Part shown: piece after piece, positions 42,463-51,081 of the stretch
Position numbering within the stretch: the first letter of the stretch is position 1
Layout: the number at the start of each line of letters is the position of its first letter
Assembly: GCA_015063445.1 (NCBI GenBank)
Contig: SVUD01000002.1
Location: 1 to 64,000 of the forward strand
Length of the DNA stretch: 64,000 nucleotides
Source of the DNA: Oscillospiraceae bacterium
GTDB taxonomy: Bacteria > Bacillota_A > Clostridia > Oscillospirales > CAG-272
Direction of reading: 5' to 3'
Made by a program: the position numbers and the translations under genes
Notes under the pieces: model-generated
Databases searched by the model: none
Told to the model about the DNA's origin: nothing
The model's input: the letters and a program-made list of their open reading frames with translations, nothing else

Positions 42463-42494
42463 ATCCCACGTTTGGTCAACGTGGGATTTTTTTT
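42463..42494 (+). terminator. Intrinsic terminator after the stand-alone mini-peptide
   Basis: ATCCCACGTT / AACGTGGGAT, 10-bp perfect stem with 5-nt loop, then eight T. Confidence 0.92.
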
Positions 42495-42604
42495 ACGACC
42501 TTAGATTACGCTCCCCTAAAGCATTTCCGAATTATACTCTCATAAATTGTTTCCAAAGCCAAAGCAAAGCGTTTCTCATTCTAATTCAGAATAAAAATCA
42601 CAAA

Positions 42605-42653
42605 ATCCGAGTAAAGATACCTTTAACGGCATCTCCGCTCGGATTTGTTTTTT
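42605..42653. terminator. Terminator downstream of the first beta-helix lipoprotein
   Basis: ATCCGAG / CTCGGAT outer stem with inner GATACC/GGCATC pairing, T-run on the plus side and TTTTGTGATTTTT on the minus side; probably ends the leftward lipoprotein gene. Confidence 0.6.
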
Positions 42654-42674
42654 TATTCAAAGGCGTTCGCTCTT

Positions 42675-45638
42675 TTATTGTTGCTTCCCTTCACCTTCGC
42701 CCGACTGTACGCTTTTTTCTTCCTCATCGTTTTTTATACACGTGGTTGGGATATTTAAGAGTCTGGTAGCGTTTTCATCAAACGCAAGCGGAGGAAGTGT
42801 CTCGGTATTTTTAAACGTTATGGACTCGGTTATCTGGTATGGATAGCGTACGGTTGTAGGAGTCACGGGCTTGCCCTCTTCGTACGATTTCTCAAAAACT
42901 TCATCGGGAAGATATGAGAACACGGCAATCTCATCTGAGCCGTAAGTGAAGTTATCAATAACTATATTTCTCGGCATATAGCAGGTATAGCCGAAATTCC
43001 ACATCCAATATGCGCCGGAGTAGTTTTCCTCGTCAACCCAACCTGCGTTATCGGCGGAATATCCCGATTCGAATATGACGCATCTGCTGCGAACTCGTCT
43101 GTACTGGTCGTTAAGCGTTGTATTTTTTCCGCCTCTTGCCGTATCGTAAGTCTCAAAGCCCTGATGATGACAGTTTTTGAGAGTTATATCTCCGTTAAAG
43201 GTCGCGCCGTAGTCGCCTCTGAATGCAATAAACGCATTTTTGGTTACCTTGGTTACGTTTTCCGCAATGAGATATCCGCCTCCTACTACGTGGAACGAAT
43301 GTCCTATAACAGTATTGTAAAGCTCCGCGTTCCAGAATCCCGCGTGAGCGTCAAAGCGGTTTATAACGCAGTCGTTAAAGAACATATTTCTCGAGCCGTT
43401 CGAGGACATAATACCCCAATATCTGCCGTCTGCTATACCGCTGTTCGGAGAGGACGAATTCACCTGCTTCACGTTATCAAAATACACGTGCGAGCTATTG
43501 TTTATAACAAAATCATACGAGCCCATAGGAACGGGATTTGGTATCTTACCTCCGGTAGAAGCCGTCGCGGGCTTATCCTCGTAATAGGTGGTATGTCCGG
43601 TGAGCTGAGTATCGTATACGTGGAAATTATACGCGCCGTTCAAATAGAAGAACGCATGATACGGATAGCTTTCGTGTCGAGAGCCGTAATTCTTATGTAA
43701 GGCGTCGGATTTGTATCCGCTGCCGGCAGGAATATAACCGAGCATAGGCTCCTCTTCCATCGAATGAATAAGATTTTTTACGGTAACGTTAGCGCGTGAA
43801 ACATCCAATCCTCTGTGATATCCTTTGTATTTACAAGCATATTTTGTAAGTACGCCCGAGGGGGTAGTATAGGTGGTTTCTGAAACCGTACGACAACAAA
43901 TATTTACAAATTTGCCGTTTTCAAAGGTTATAGGCTTATCGTTCGCGCTGCTTATTTCTATTTTTGAGATATTCTCAAAATCAAAAACAATAGGGGTTGA
44001 TGAATCGATAGTTCCATCCTCATATACAATGAATACGCTCATTCTTTCGCTTCCTGAGTTCTGGTTTGAGCCGTGTCGTATGAAGTCGCGGTGAAGCTTA
44101 TTATAAACTCTCACGAACGACTTACCCTTAAGCACGCCCGCCTCAGCCAGCCAGGAGAAATCCTGATATACGTTCGGGTCGAGAGCGTTTTCATCGGTTT
44201 TGTTCATAAGCTTTATACCGTGAAATCTCTCGTCGTCAACCGTTCCGTCAACCGTCATTTCCTGCAAGCCCGTTTTTTCGTTGTATACGGGATTACCTTT
44301 TGCATCAACAACGGGAACGTTCTTTATAGTATCGTTGAACGTAACCGTAGGATTATCTCTTGTGAAGCTGAACAGTCCCAACACGTAGTATTGGAAAGCC
44401 GCGCTTCCTCTGTCATCAACTATGATGGTCGAGCCGTTCAAATCAACGTCCGTCTTTACAGGGATGCTTTTTGTGAATTTTTCAGGGCTGATATAATAAG
44501 TAGATTCAGAGTTGCGGCTCATTACCTTTTGTCCGCCCCTGTTCGCATATACGTGAGTGTTGTATATAGCCTCAAACGAGCAGGTTTTTCCGTCGCCGAC
44601 CGCTCCGAAATCCTCGTAATAAGCTATGCTAACCGTTTTCTCATAGAAATTAACGGTTTCCTTTTCATTGGTTTCGGGATTGATTCTGTAATCATAATTC
44701 AAGCTTATTGATCCCGAATGGTTTGTAAACGTATTAGAGGTAAAGTCACCGAAAGCGCCGTTGAAGGCGTTATCATACGCGCATTCGACGATAACGTTTC
44801 CGTTTTCCTCAACGTAGGCGCGGAAGCCCGATTCACCCGCATCCTCAGTCCTTCTTATAACAAACGTCTTGTCGTACGTGTCAATTTTATCTACGCTTCC
44901 CAGCTCAAGCCAGTATCCCGACGCATCGTAAAGCGCGGAACGGAAGCCGTCGATATTCGCGACCGACTCCTGCGCCGCCATTCCTCTGACGTCAACGACA
45001 AGAGTGTATTCACGCATATCAACACCGTTAATGCTTATCGATTCAAGAAGATATTGAGTTAATTTTTCAAATTTATAGGACCTTTCAATAAGAATCTTAT
45101 CGTCAATACTCGTTGCGCTGCTCGAAATACCGAGTTGATTTCTTACGAAGCTGTCAAAACGGTTTTTCAATAAAACGTGAGAGCCGGTAGCGATAATAAC
45201 TCTGTTCCCTACTATCTTGACGGCCTCGCCGTTTTCTCCGAGATATTTCGTAGAAATTGAGCATTCATCGCCTCTGTTCTGTGCCTCAGCGCCGATTATT
45301 ATCTCGCAATTCTCAACCTTTTCCGCGTCAGAATCGCTGACAGCCATTGCGTTCTTGGGAAGAGCTCCGAACGTTTTCAGACGGTTGACAAACATGTCGG
45401 CTATCAAAGCTCCGCTCTCGGCAGAAGCCTCTGTGAAAACCACCTGAAACTTAGCCTTACCGTTTTCTATCAAAGTGAGATCGTCAGAATTATCGGTCGT
45501 GCCTGCGTTTGTGCTGTCTTTGTCTTTATCAGAATTCGATGAAAACGGGTTGAACGGCAGCTTATCGCAGGACACTGCGGTGAAAAGCACCATTAAAAGC
45601 AGTATTAAGCTTAGCGTCTTAAATATTTTTTTCTTCAT
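42675..45638 (-). CDS. Surface lipoprotein with pectate-lyase-like beta-helix, paralogue 1
   Basis: 987 residues, GGAGGAG before ATG 45638. Signal peptide with lipobox AVSC (Cys24), then a Ser/Asp linker. About 55-170: an alpha/beta domain with NCEIIIGAEAQNRGDE and VKIVGNRVIIATGS that resembles the N-terminal accessory domain of GH67/GH20-type enzymes. About 340 on: pectate-lyase-3 type start YYEDFGAVGDGKTCSFEAIYNTHVYANRGGQ and right-handed beta-helix strands to about 920 (NSSHVYFDNVKQVN, GSRNMFFNDCVINRFDAHAG). Likely binds or cleaves a polysaccharide at the cell surface; catalytic residues cannot be assigned. Paralogous along its length to the gene at 45981. A basic/acidic tail (KNDEEEKSVQSGEGEGKQQ) ends it. 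Confidence 0.82.
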   Translation of the reverse strand: MKKKIFKTLSLILLLMVLFTAVSCDKLPFNPFSSNSDKDKDSTNAGTTDNSDDLTLIENGKAKFQVVFTEASAESGALIADMFVNRLKTFGALPKNAMAVSDSDAEKVENCEIIIGAEAQNRGDECSISTKYLGENGEAVKIVGNRVIIATGSHVLLKNRFDSFVRNQLGISSSATSIDDKILIERSYKFEKLTQYLLESISINGVDMREYTLVVDVRGMAAQESVANIDGFRSALYDASGYWLELGSVDKIDTYDKTFVIRRTEDAGESGFRAYVEENGNVIVECAYDNAFNGAFGDFTSNTFTNHSGSISLNYDYRINPETNEKETVNFYEKTVSIAYYEDFGAVGDGKTCSFEAIYNTHVYANRGGQKVMSRNSESTYYISPEKFTKSIPVKTDVDLNGSTIIVDDRGSAAFQYYVLGLFSFTRDNPTVTFNDTIKNVPVVDAKGNPVYNEKTGLQEMTVDGTVDDERFHGIKLMNKTDENALDPNVYQDFSWLAEAGVLKGKSFVRVYNKLHRDFIRHGSNQNSGSERMSVFIVYEDGTIDSSTPIVFDFENISKIEISSANDKPITFENGKFVNICCRTVSETTYTTPSGVLTKYACKYKGYHRGLDVSRANVTVKNLIHSMEEEPMLGYIPAGSGYKSDALHKNYGSRHESYPYHAFFYLNGAYNFHVYDTQLTGHTTYYEDKPATASTGGKIPNPVPMGSYDFVINNSSHVYFDNVKQVNSSSPNSGIADGRYWGIMSSNGSRNMFFNDCVINRFDAHAGFWNAELYNTVIGHSFHVVGGGYLIAENVTKVTKNAFIAFRGDYGATFNGDITLKNCHHQGFETYDTARGGKNTTLNDQYRRVRSRCVIFESGYSADNAGWVDEENYSGAYWMWNFGYTCYMPRNIVIDNFTYGSDEIAVFSYLPDEVFEKSYEEGKPVTPTTVRYPYQITESITFKNTETLPPLAFDENATRLLNIPTTCIKNDEEEKSVQSGEGEGKQQ

Positions 45639-45841
45639 TCTTCTCCTCCAAAATCTATTAGAATATTAGTTATTCTTTTTTATCATTGTTACATAATCCG
45701 CCCGTAAAGTCAATAGTCTTAACCAAAAATTGTAAGATTAAACAAGATAAAAAGAAAGCCGTTGGTTATATTAACCAAAGAAAATCTTTTATATAATCCT
45801 TTGTGAAATCGCTCGTTCACGTCATAAAAACGGTATAAAAA

Positions 45842-45872
45842 CAGAGGTGTTGCTTTTTTCGCAACACCTCTG
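45842..45872 (-). terminator. Intrinsic terminator after the second beta-helix lipoprotein
   Basis: CAGAGGTGTTGC / GCAACACCTCTG, 12-bp perfect stem; on the minus strand it is followed by TTTTTATA. The rest of the 342-bp gap (45639-45980) holds no gene. Confidence 0.85.
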
Positions 45873-45980
45873 CGATTTGTATCGACAATCGAATGTCGAA
45901 ATCCTTTTAATTTTGACCGCAAATCTTTGTAATCATTATACTCGGATATGCTGAGTCGTAATCAGCGTCCTATCGGACAA

Positions 45981-48920
45981 TTATTCCTCGTCATCCTTTA
46001 ACCAGATAGTCTTTATATTCTTAATTCTGGTGTTCGAGTCATCAGATGTAAGAGGAAGAATGCTTTCCATATTCTTAAAGGTTATGGATTCCGTAATCTG
46101 ATAAGGATATCTTACAGTGTCCTGGGTTACGGGCTTACCCTCTTCGTAGCTCTTCTCGAAGATTACGTCGGGAAGTCCCGCGTCGAATACGTACATGGTA
46201 TTACAGCCGTAGGTGAAGTTATCAATAATTATGTTTCTCGGCATATAGCAGGTATATCCGAAGTTCCAGAGCCAATATGCGCCGCTATTGTTATTCTCGT
46301 CAACCCAGCCCGAGTTATCTCCCGAGTAGCCGGGGTCGATAATACAGCATGTGTTACGTACGTTTCTGTTAGCGTTGTCCTTGGTCGTATCCTTCTGACC
46401 GCGGGCGGTATTGTAAGACTCAAAGCCAAGGTGTGTGCAATCCTTAAGTATGATGTCACCGTTGAACGTTGCGCCGTAGTCACCTCTGATAGTAAGATAG
46501 TTACCCTTTGTAACCTTCGTTACGTTCTCCGCAAGCAGATATCCTCCTCCAACGAGCTGGAAGGAGTGACCGATAGTGGTGTTACGAAGCTCTGCGTTCC
46601 AGAATCCGCGGTGCGCGTCAAAACGGTTGATAACGCAATTATCGAAGAAGATGTTTCTCGAGCCGTTCGAGGACATAATACCCCAGTATCTTCCGTCGCC
46701 GATACCGGTATCGGGAGTAGAGGAGTTGACCTGAACAACGTTATCAAGGTATACGTTAGAGCTATACTCTATTATAAGGTCATACGTACCCATAGCTACG
46801 GGATCCGGAATCTTGCCGCCTGTCGATGCGGTAGCGGGCTTATCCTCGTAGTATACGGTATGACCTGTAAGAATACTGTCATACGCATGGAAATTATACG
46901 TGTTGTAAATATAGAAGAAGCCGTAGTAAGGATAGCTTTCGTGTCTTGAACCGTAGTTGGTGTGCTTGATATCCTTAATATATCCGCTTCCCGTAGGAAT
47001 CCAACCGACAGTAGGCTCAGCCTCCATCTCGTGCTTGAGATTTCTCATCGTAACGTTGGTACGGAAGATACCAAGAGTTCTCTGATAGCCCCTCCACTTG
47101 CACGCGTATTTCGTAAGAACGCCCGAGGGTGTCGTGTAAGTCGTATCCGCAACAGTACGGCAGCAGACATTTATGAAGTTACCGTTCTCGAAGGTGATAG
47201 GCTTATCGTCCGTACGGAAGATCTCGATCTTCGTAATATCCTCAAACTCGTAAACTATCGGAGTATCCTCTGAAATCTTACCGTCCTTGGAAACAACGAA
47301 TACATCGGTTCTCACGTTACCGGAGTTCTGGTTAGAGCCGTGACGGATGAAGTCTCTGTGATTCTTGTTGTAAAGCCTGATAAGACAGTCGCTCTCAAGA
47401 AGTCCCTCAGCCGCAAGCCATGAGAAGTCCTGGTATACGTTGGGATCATCCTTGTTTTCCTCAGTCTTGTTCATGAGCTTGATGTTCTGGAATCTCTCAT
47501 CGTCGATCTCGTTATCAACGGTCATCTGAACGTTTCCGTTTTTGTCAAGCTTGGGATTTCCCTTCTCATCAAGAACTACAATGTTTTTAATAACGTCGTC
47601 AAACGTAACAACGGCATTATCTCTCTGGAAGTTGAAAAGATGAAGATTGTAATAGGTAAAAGCGTCGATTCCGGTATCATCAACACGGATAGTACAGCCG
47701 TTAAGGTCAACGTCGGTCTTAACGGGAATGGACTTTGTGAAGTTAGCCGCGCTTATGTAATAAGTCGCTTCAGCTCCTCCGCGGCTCATTACCTTCTGAC
47801 CGCCTCTGTTAGCATACACGTGAGTGTTATAGATAGCCTCAAAGCAACAGCCCTTTCCGTCGCCCGTAGCGCCGAAGTCCTCGTAATATGCTATACCTAC
47901 GTTCTTCTCATAGAAGCTTAAGGTTTCTTTTTGCTGAGTTTCCTCGTTAAATTTGCTTTCGTAATTGAATTTAATGTCACCGGAGCGGTTTGTGAACTCG
48001 TTAGCGACAAAGTCGCCGAAGGCTCCGTTGAACGCGTTAGCATACGCGCACTCGACGATGAAGTTTCCGTTTTCCTCAACGTAGGCGCGGAATCCTAACT
48101 CACCGGCGTCTTCAACGCCTCTGATGATAATCGCCTTATCGTACGTATCTACCTTGTCAATCTCTCCAACATCAAGCCAAATACCCGAAGCGTCGTAAAG
48201 GCTCGTACGGAATGCCTCAATGTTATCAACCTTCTCGGTCTTCTTTACGTCGTCAACGTCAAGAACGAGGGTATAATTTCTCATATCAACGCCGTTTACG
48301 CTGATAGAGCTGATAAGATAGGGAGTGAACTTCTCAAACACAAAGTCTCTCTCTACGCTTACGGTTTCGTCAACGCTCGTAGCGCTGTTAGAGATACCCA
48401 TCTGGTTTCTCACGAAGCTATCAAAGCGGTTCTTGAGAAGCTCGTGAGAGCCTGTAGCGATAATAACTCTGTTGCCTACTATCTTGATAAGCTCGCCCTG
48501 TTCTCCGAGATATTTCGTGGAAATCGAGCATTCGTCGCCTCTGTTCTTCGCCTCCGCGCCGATTATGATCTCGCAATCCTGCACACTGGACTCATCACTG
48601 TCAGGAATTGCCATAGCGTCCGCGGGAAGAACTCCCATAGTCTTAAGACGGCTGACAAACGCATCGGCAATTACCGCGCCGCTGGCTGCGGAAACGTCCG
48701 TGAAAACTACCTGGAATTTAGCCTTTCCGTTTTCAATGAGCGCAAGGCTTTCATGCGCGTTGTTTCCACCGCCCGTTACGCTATTGTCACCTTTGTTTTC
48801 ATCCTTATTCTTATCGGTCAAGCCGGGAATGTCAAAGGGAAGCTTATCACAAGCAACAACCGTAAACATCAAGCACACAAGCACCACAAGAGCAAGGGTT
48901 TTGAAAATATTTCTCTTCAT
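45981..48920 (-). CDS. Surface lipoprotein with pectate-lyase-like beta-helix, paralogue 2
   Basis: 979 residues, AGGAGGAAAT before ATG 48920. Lipobox VVAC, then the same domain order as the 42675 gene: accessory alpha/beta domain (DCEIIIGAEAKNRGDE), pectate-lyase-3 start YYEDFGATGDGKGCCFEAI, long right-handed beta-helix with ITFENGNFINVCCRTVADTTYT and GSRNIFFDNCVINRFDAHRG. The two proteins are similar from end to end, so they arose by tandem duplication. Each gene has its own ribosome site and its own terminator, so they are expressed separately. They probably act on related but different glycans. Confidence 0.82.
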   Translation of the reverse strand: MKRNIFKTLALVVLVCLMFTVVACDKLPFDIPGLTDKNKDENKGDNSVTGGGNNAHESLALIENGKAKFQVVFTDVSAASGAVIADAFVSRLKTMGVLPADAMAIPDSDESSVQDCEIIIGAEAKNRGDECSISTKYLGEQGELIKIVGNRVIIATGSHELLKNRFDSFVRNQMGISNSATSVDETVSVERDFVFEKFTPYLISSISVNGVDMRNYTLVLDVDDVKKTEKVDNIEAFRTSLYDASGIWLDVGEIDKVDTYDKAIIIRGVEDAGELGFRAYVEENGNFIVECAYANAFNGAFGDFVANEFTNRSGDIKFNYESKFNEETQQKETLSFYEKNVGIAYYEDFGATGDGKGCCFEAIYNTHVYANRGGQKVMSRGGAEATYYISAANFTKSIPVKTDVDLNGCTIRVDDTGIDAFTYYNLHLFNFQRDNAVVTFDDVIKNIVVLDEKGNPKLDKNGNVQMTVDNEIDDERFQNIKLMNKTEENKDDPNVYQDFSWLAAEGLLESDCLIRLYNKNHRDFIRHGSNQNSGNVRTDVFVVSKDGKISEDTPIVYEFEDITKIEIFRTDDKPITFENGNFINVCCRTVADTTYTTPSGVLTKYACKWRGYQRTLGIFRTNVTMRNLKHEMEAEPTVGWIPTGSGYIKDIKHTNYGSRHESYPYYGFFYIYNTYNFHAYDSILTGHTVYYEDKPATASTGGKIPDPVAMGTYDLIIEYSSNVYLDNVVQVNSSTPDTGIGDGRYWGIMSSNGSRNIFFDNCVINRFDAHRGFWNAELRNTTIGHSFQLVGGGYLLAENVTKVTKGNYLTIRGDYGATFNGDIILKDCTHLGFESYNTARGQKDTTKDNANRNVRNTCCIIDPGYSGDNSGWVDENNNSGAYWLWNFGYTCYMPRNIIIDNFTYGCNTMYVFDAGLPDVIFEKSYEEGKPVTQDTVRYPYQITESITFKNMESILPLTSDDSNTRIKNIKTIWLKDDEE

Positions 48921-49077
48921 ATTTCCTCCTTATTTTTGAGCATAGCTCATATTTTTACGTATATATTATAGCAAAGGGATTTTTTTCCGTCAAGTCGATA
49001 ATCGCAAATTTGTAGCAGTACACAAAACGTGGGAGAAAATATTGGTGAATATACACAATACAATTTAAAATATTTAA

Positions 49078-49109
49078 AGGAGCGAAATGCCGTTTTCGCT
49101 CCTCTTTTT
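49078..49109. terminator. Terminator after thiT
   Basis: AGGAGCGAAA / TTTTCGCTCCT stem with short loop and CTTTTTT; lies just after the thiT stop and may act in both directions. Confidence 0.7.
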
Positions 49110-49112
49110 TAA

Positions 49113-49982
49113 TTATTTACCTTCCGCTGCCCTTTTAATAAGTATTCTGCGAGCGACGTATACCGCGGCCATTGCCAGAACACAGACAGCGCTGACTATC
49201 GCCACCGTTATCCACGGCGCGGATGAAAGTCCCGAAAAATCGAACTCTCCGCTCTCTTCGTTCTGAAGATACGGAGCGATAATTACCGTATCGAACGCAA
49301 TAACGAATACGAATATCAAAGCGAAAATATGCTTCAAAATCTCACACGTACCGTCTTTTGAGCCTCGGCTAACGCCCTCACCCGTAAATCTTACGGGAGT
49401 GTTTTTCGATAGGTCGAGAATAGAGCCTATCCACGCCGCCGCAAGTGTCGTAACGATAGCTTCGGGAATCATATACGTCGCATTGTAACCGAGCGAATAT
49501 ATGATAGCGGCTTCGTTTGGAATGGAAAGTCCCGCCCATACGGTTGCGCCCGCTACGGTATGGCAGATATAACGGAAAACGCACACGGCGAGCGTTCCCA
49601 CCGCAAGCTCAACGCTTTGCGCCTCGGACGGAAGAGATATTTTCGAAGAGAGCTTACCCTTGAACATACCCGCCAATCCAACGAGAGCGAACGCAAGCGC
49701 GTAATCGAGAACTATAACGGCAACAATCGATTGCCATCCGGTTACGTACGATAGCGTGTTAAGTCCTAACAGCTGTTGAATGACCGCATACACGAGTCCT
49801 GCTCCAAGTCCCGTGCCTATTCCGTGACGGTAAGAAATTATTGCTATCGGGAGCATTGACGCTGCCGTTACCGATCCGCCGTACGGCATATCGACAAGCT
49901 TAAGCATGCTAAGAACGGTTGCGAAAGCAACCATAACCGCGCTCTCAACAAGCCTTTTGGTTGAAATACTTGTTTTATTCAT
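49113..49982 (-). CDS. thiT: Thiamine ECF transporter S component
   Basis: 289 residues from ATG 49982 (AAAGGAAG four bases upstream; the frame before it runs into the riboswitch region). SAVMVAFATVLSMLKLVDMPYGGSVTAASMLPI and YRHGIGTGLGAGLVYAVIQQLLG are the ThiT motifs; six helices in the first 200 residues. It binds thiamine and couples to a shared ECF module encoded elsewhere. The protein is about 90 residues longer than a usual ThiT: two more membrane helices at the C-terminus (HIFALIFVFVIAFDTVII and WITVAIVSAVCVLAMAAVYV). Controlled by the TPP riboswitch and terminator in its leader. Confidence 0.9.
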   Translation of the reverse strand: MNKTSISTKRLVESAVMVAFATVLSMLKLVDMPYGGSVTAASMLPIAIISYRHGIGTGLGAGLVYAVIQQLLGLNTLSYVTGWQSIVAVIVLDYALAFALVGLAGMFKGKLSSKISLPSEAQSVELAVGTLAVCVFRYICHTVAGATVWAGLSIPNEAAIIYSLGYNATYMIPEAIVTTLAAAWIGSILDLSKNTPVRFTGEGVSRGSKDGTCEILKHIFALIFVFVIAFDTVIIAPYLQNEESGEFDFSGLSSAPWITVAIVSAVCVLAMAAVYVARRILIKRAAEGK

Positions 49983-50051
49983 TTTTCTTCCTTTCACGCC
50001 TGCGCATCCCGCCGTAATGAAAACGGCGCGGCATCGGAAGGCTGGCGTATA

Positions 50052-50087
50052 CAAAAATTTGCCGCACAGATATATCCGTGCGGCAAA
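50052..50087 (-). terminator. Riboswitch-controlled terminator before thiT
   Basis: On the minus strand TTGCCGCACGGA / TCTGTGCGGCAA form a 12-bp stem (one G-U) followed by ATTTTT. It lies between the TPP aptamer and the thiT start, so TPP binding most likely stops transcription here. Confidence 0.8.
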
Positions 50088-50120
50088 ATCAAGCTGAAAA
50101 GAATAATTCTTTTTCATTTA

Positions 50121-50203
50121 ACTATCTTCCTACGACGGCATTATCCGTATCAGGTTAAAGGGTTTGCGCAAAAGCGCATCTCAGCAATCAGCACCCCTGA
50201 TAT
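50121..50203 (-). promoter_or_regulatory. TPP riboswitch (THI element)
   Basis: Minus strand shows the THI box core: AGGGGTGC, GCTGAGATG, ACCCTTTAACCTGAT, CGGATAATGCCG and CGTAGGAA, in order and spacing. It binds thiamine pyrophosphate and governs thiT through the terminator at 50052. Confidence 0.97.
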
Positions 50204-50258
50204 ATTCTGTTTTGGCATAAATCAATTTTAGCACTCAAAAGCGCCGTTGTCAATACCC

Positions 50259-50323
50259 TTTTGAGTTTTTTCGACGTAGCTTTTGAGTTTTTTTGATACA
50301 GCTTTGGAGTTTTTTGACGCAGC
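50259..50323. repeat. Three tandem copies of a 22-bp T-rich repeat
   Basis: TTTTGAGTTTTTTCGACGTAGC (50259), TTTTGAGTTTTTTTGATACAGC (50281) and TTTGGAGTTTTTTGACGCAGC (50303). Between the thiN stop and the riboswitch; on the minus strand A-rich. No terminator-type stem inside. Confidence 0.75.
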
Positions 50324-50349
50324 GTCGCTTTTTTATCCTACGCTCCGTT

Positions 50350-51057
50350 TTAACGATCGTAAGCAATTACGAGAAGCGCCCCGTCGGAAACGCTTATCTC
50401 TCCCTTGCCCTCCCATAAAAAGGAATTCGAGACGCCGAGAGGACATGCTGAGTCAAGCGTCACGTCATCCGCCTCATACTTCAAGCCCTTGATGCTCACG
50501 CCCTTTGCATCTGTGCCAAACGCAAACACCGAAAGCGTCGCTCCGCACTCTCCCGTTACCTCTTTTTTCTCGTTTTTTATAACAAAGGTTTTTGTGTTAT
50601 TTCCAACGAGGACAAGATTGTTTTTGTCGTTTTTTGCCCTTAAAAGTAAACAATAGTTAGCAAATGTATGATCTTCTCTGCCGCCGACACCGCCGTAGAG
50701 CTTAAAATCGGTATAACCCTTTTCTCTGCCGATTTCGTAAGCAAGATACATATCCGTCTCATCCTTCATTATAGGATGGCGGAAAATCTCAACCTGCTTT
50801 CCGTTTATTTCACAAAGGCTCTCTGAAGCAGTTTTTTCAATGCAATTCTTAACACGCCCCATAGCTTCCGTCAAAAAAACGTTAGTTTCATCTTCATTTT
50901 CGGACAGAGAATCAAAATCCCCCACTATCACGTCGGGAATTATCCCCTTTGAAAGAAGATAACGAACTCCGCCGTCGGCAGCGATAACGAGATCTTCTTC
51001 ACACGGGTGTATACTTCCGAAGAATTCTCCCGCTCCGACAATATAACATTCTTTCAT
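50350..51057 (-). CDS. thiN: Thiamine pyrophosphokinase
   Basis: 235 residues. IAADGGVRYLLSKGIIPDVIVGDFDSL (substrate and Mg site), HPIMKDETDMYLAYEI and LYGGVGGREDHTFANY are the TPK signatures. It converts thiamine plus ATP to TPP, the ligand of the riboswitch next door. Starts 24 bp after the methionine gamma-lyase-family gene, so it ends a three-gene leftward unit (HAD nucleotidase, PLP enzyme, thiN); thiT follows with its own riboswitch leader. Confidence 0.93.
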   Translation of the reverse strand: MKECYIVGAGEFFGSIHPCEEDLVIAADGGVRYLLSKGIIPDVIVGDFDSLSENEDETNVFLTEAMGRVKNCIEKTASESLCEINGKQVEIFRHPIMKDETDMYLAYEIGREKGYTDFKLYGGVGGREDHTFANYCLLLRAKNDKNNLVLVGNNTKTFVIKNEKKEVTGECGATLSVFAFGTDAKGVSIKGLKYEADDVTLDSACPLGVSNSFLWEGKGEISVSDGALLVIAYDR

Positions 51058-51081
51058 ATTTTCACCTATAGCAAATAAAGC

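Noticed and set aside
42675..48920. Polysaccharide utilisation locus of the Bacteroidetes type
   Set aside because: No SusC/SusD genes; lipoboxes and ribosome sites are Gram-positive in style.
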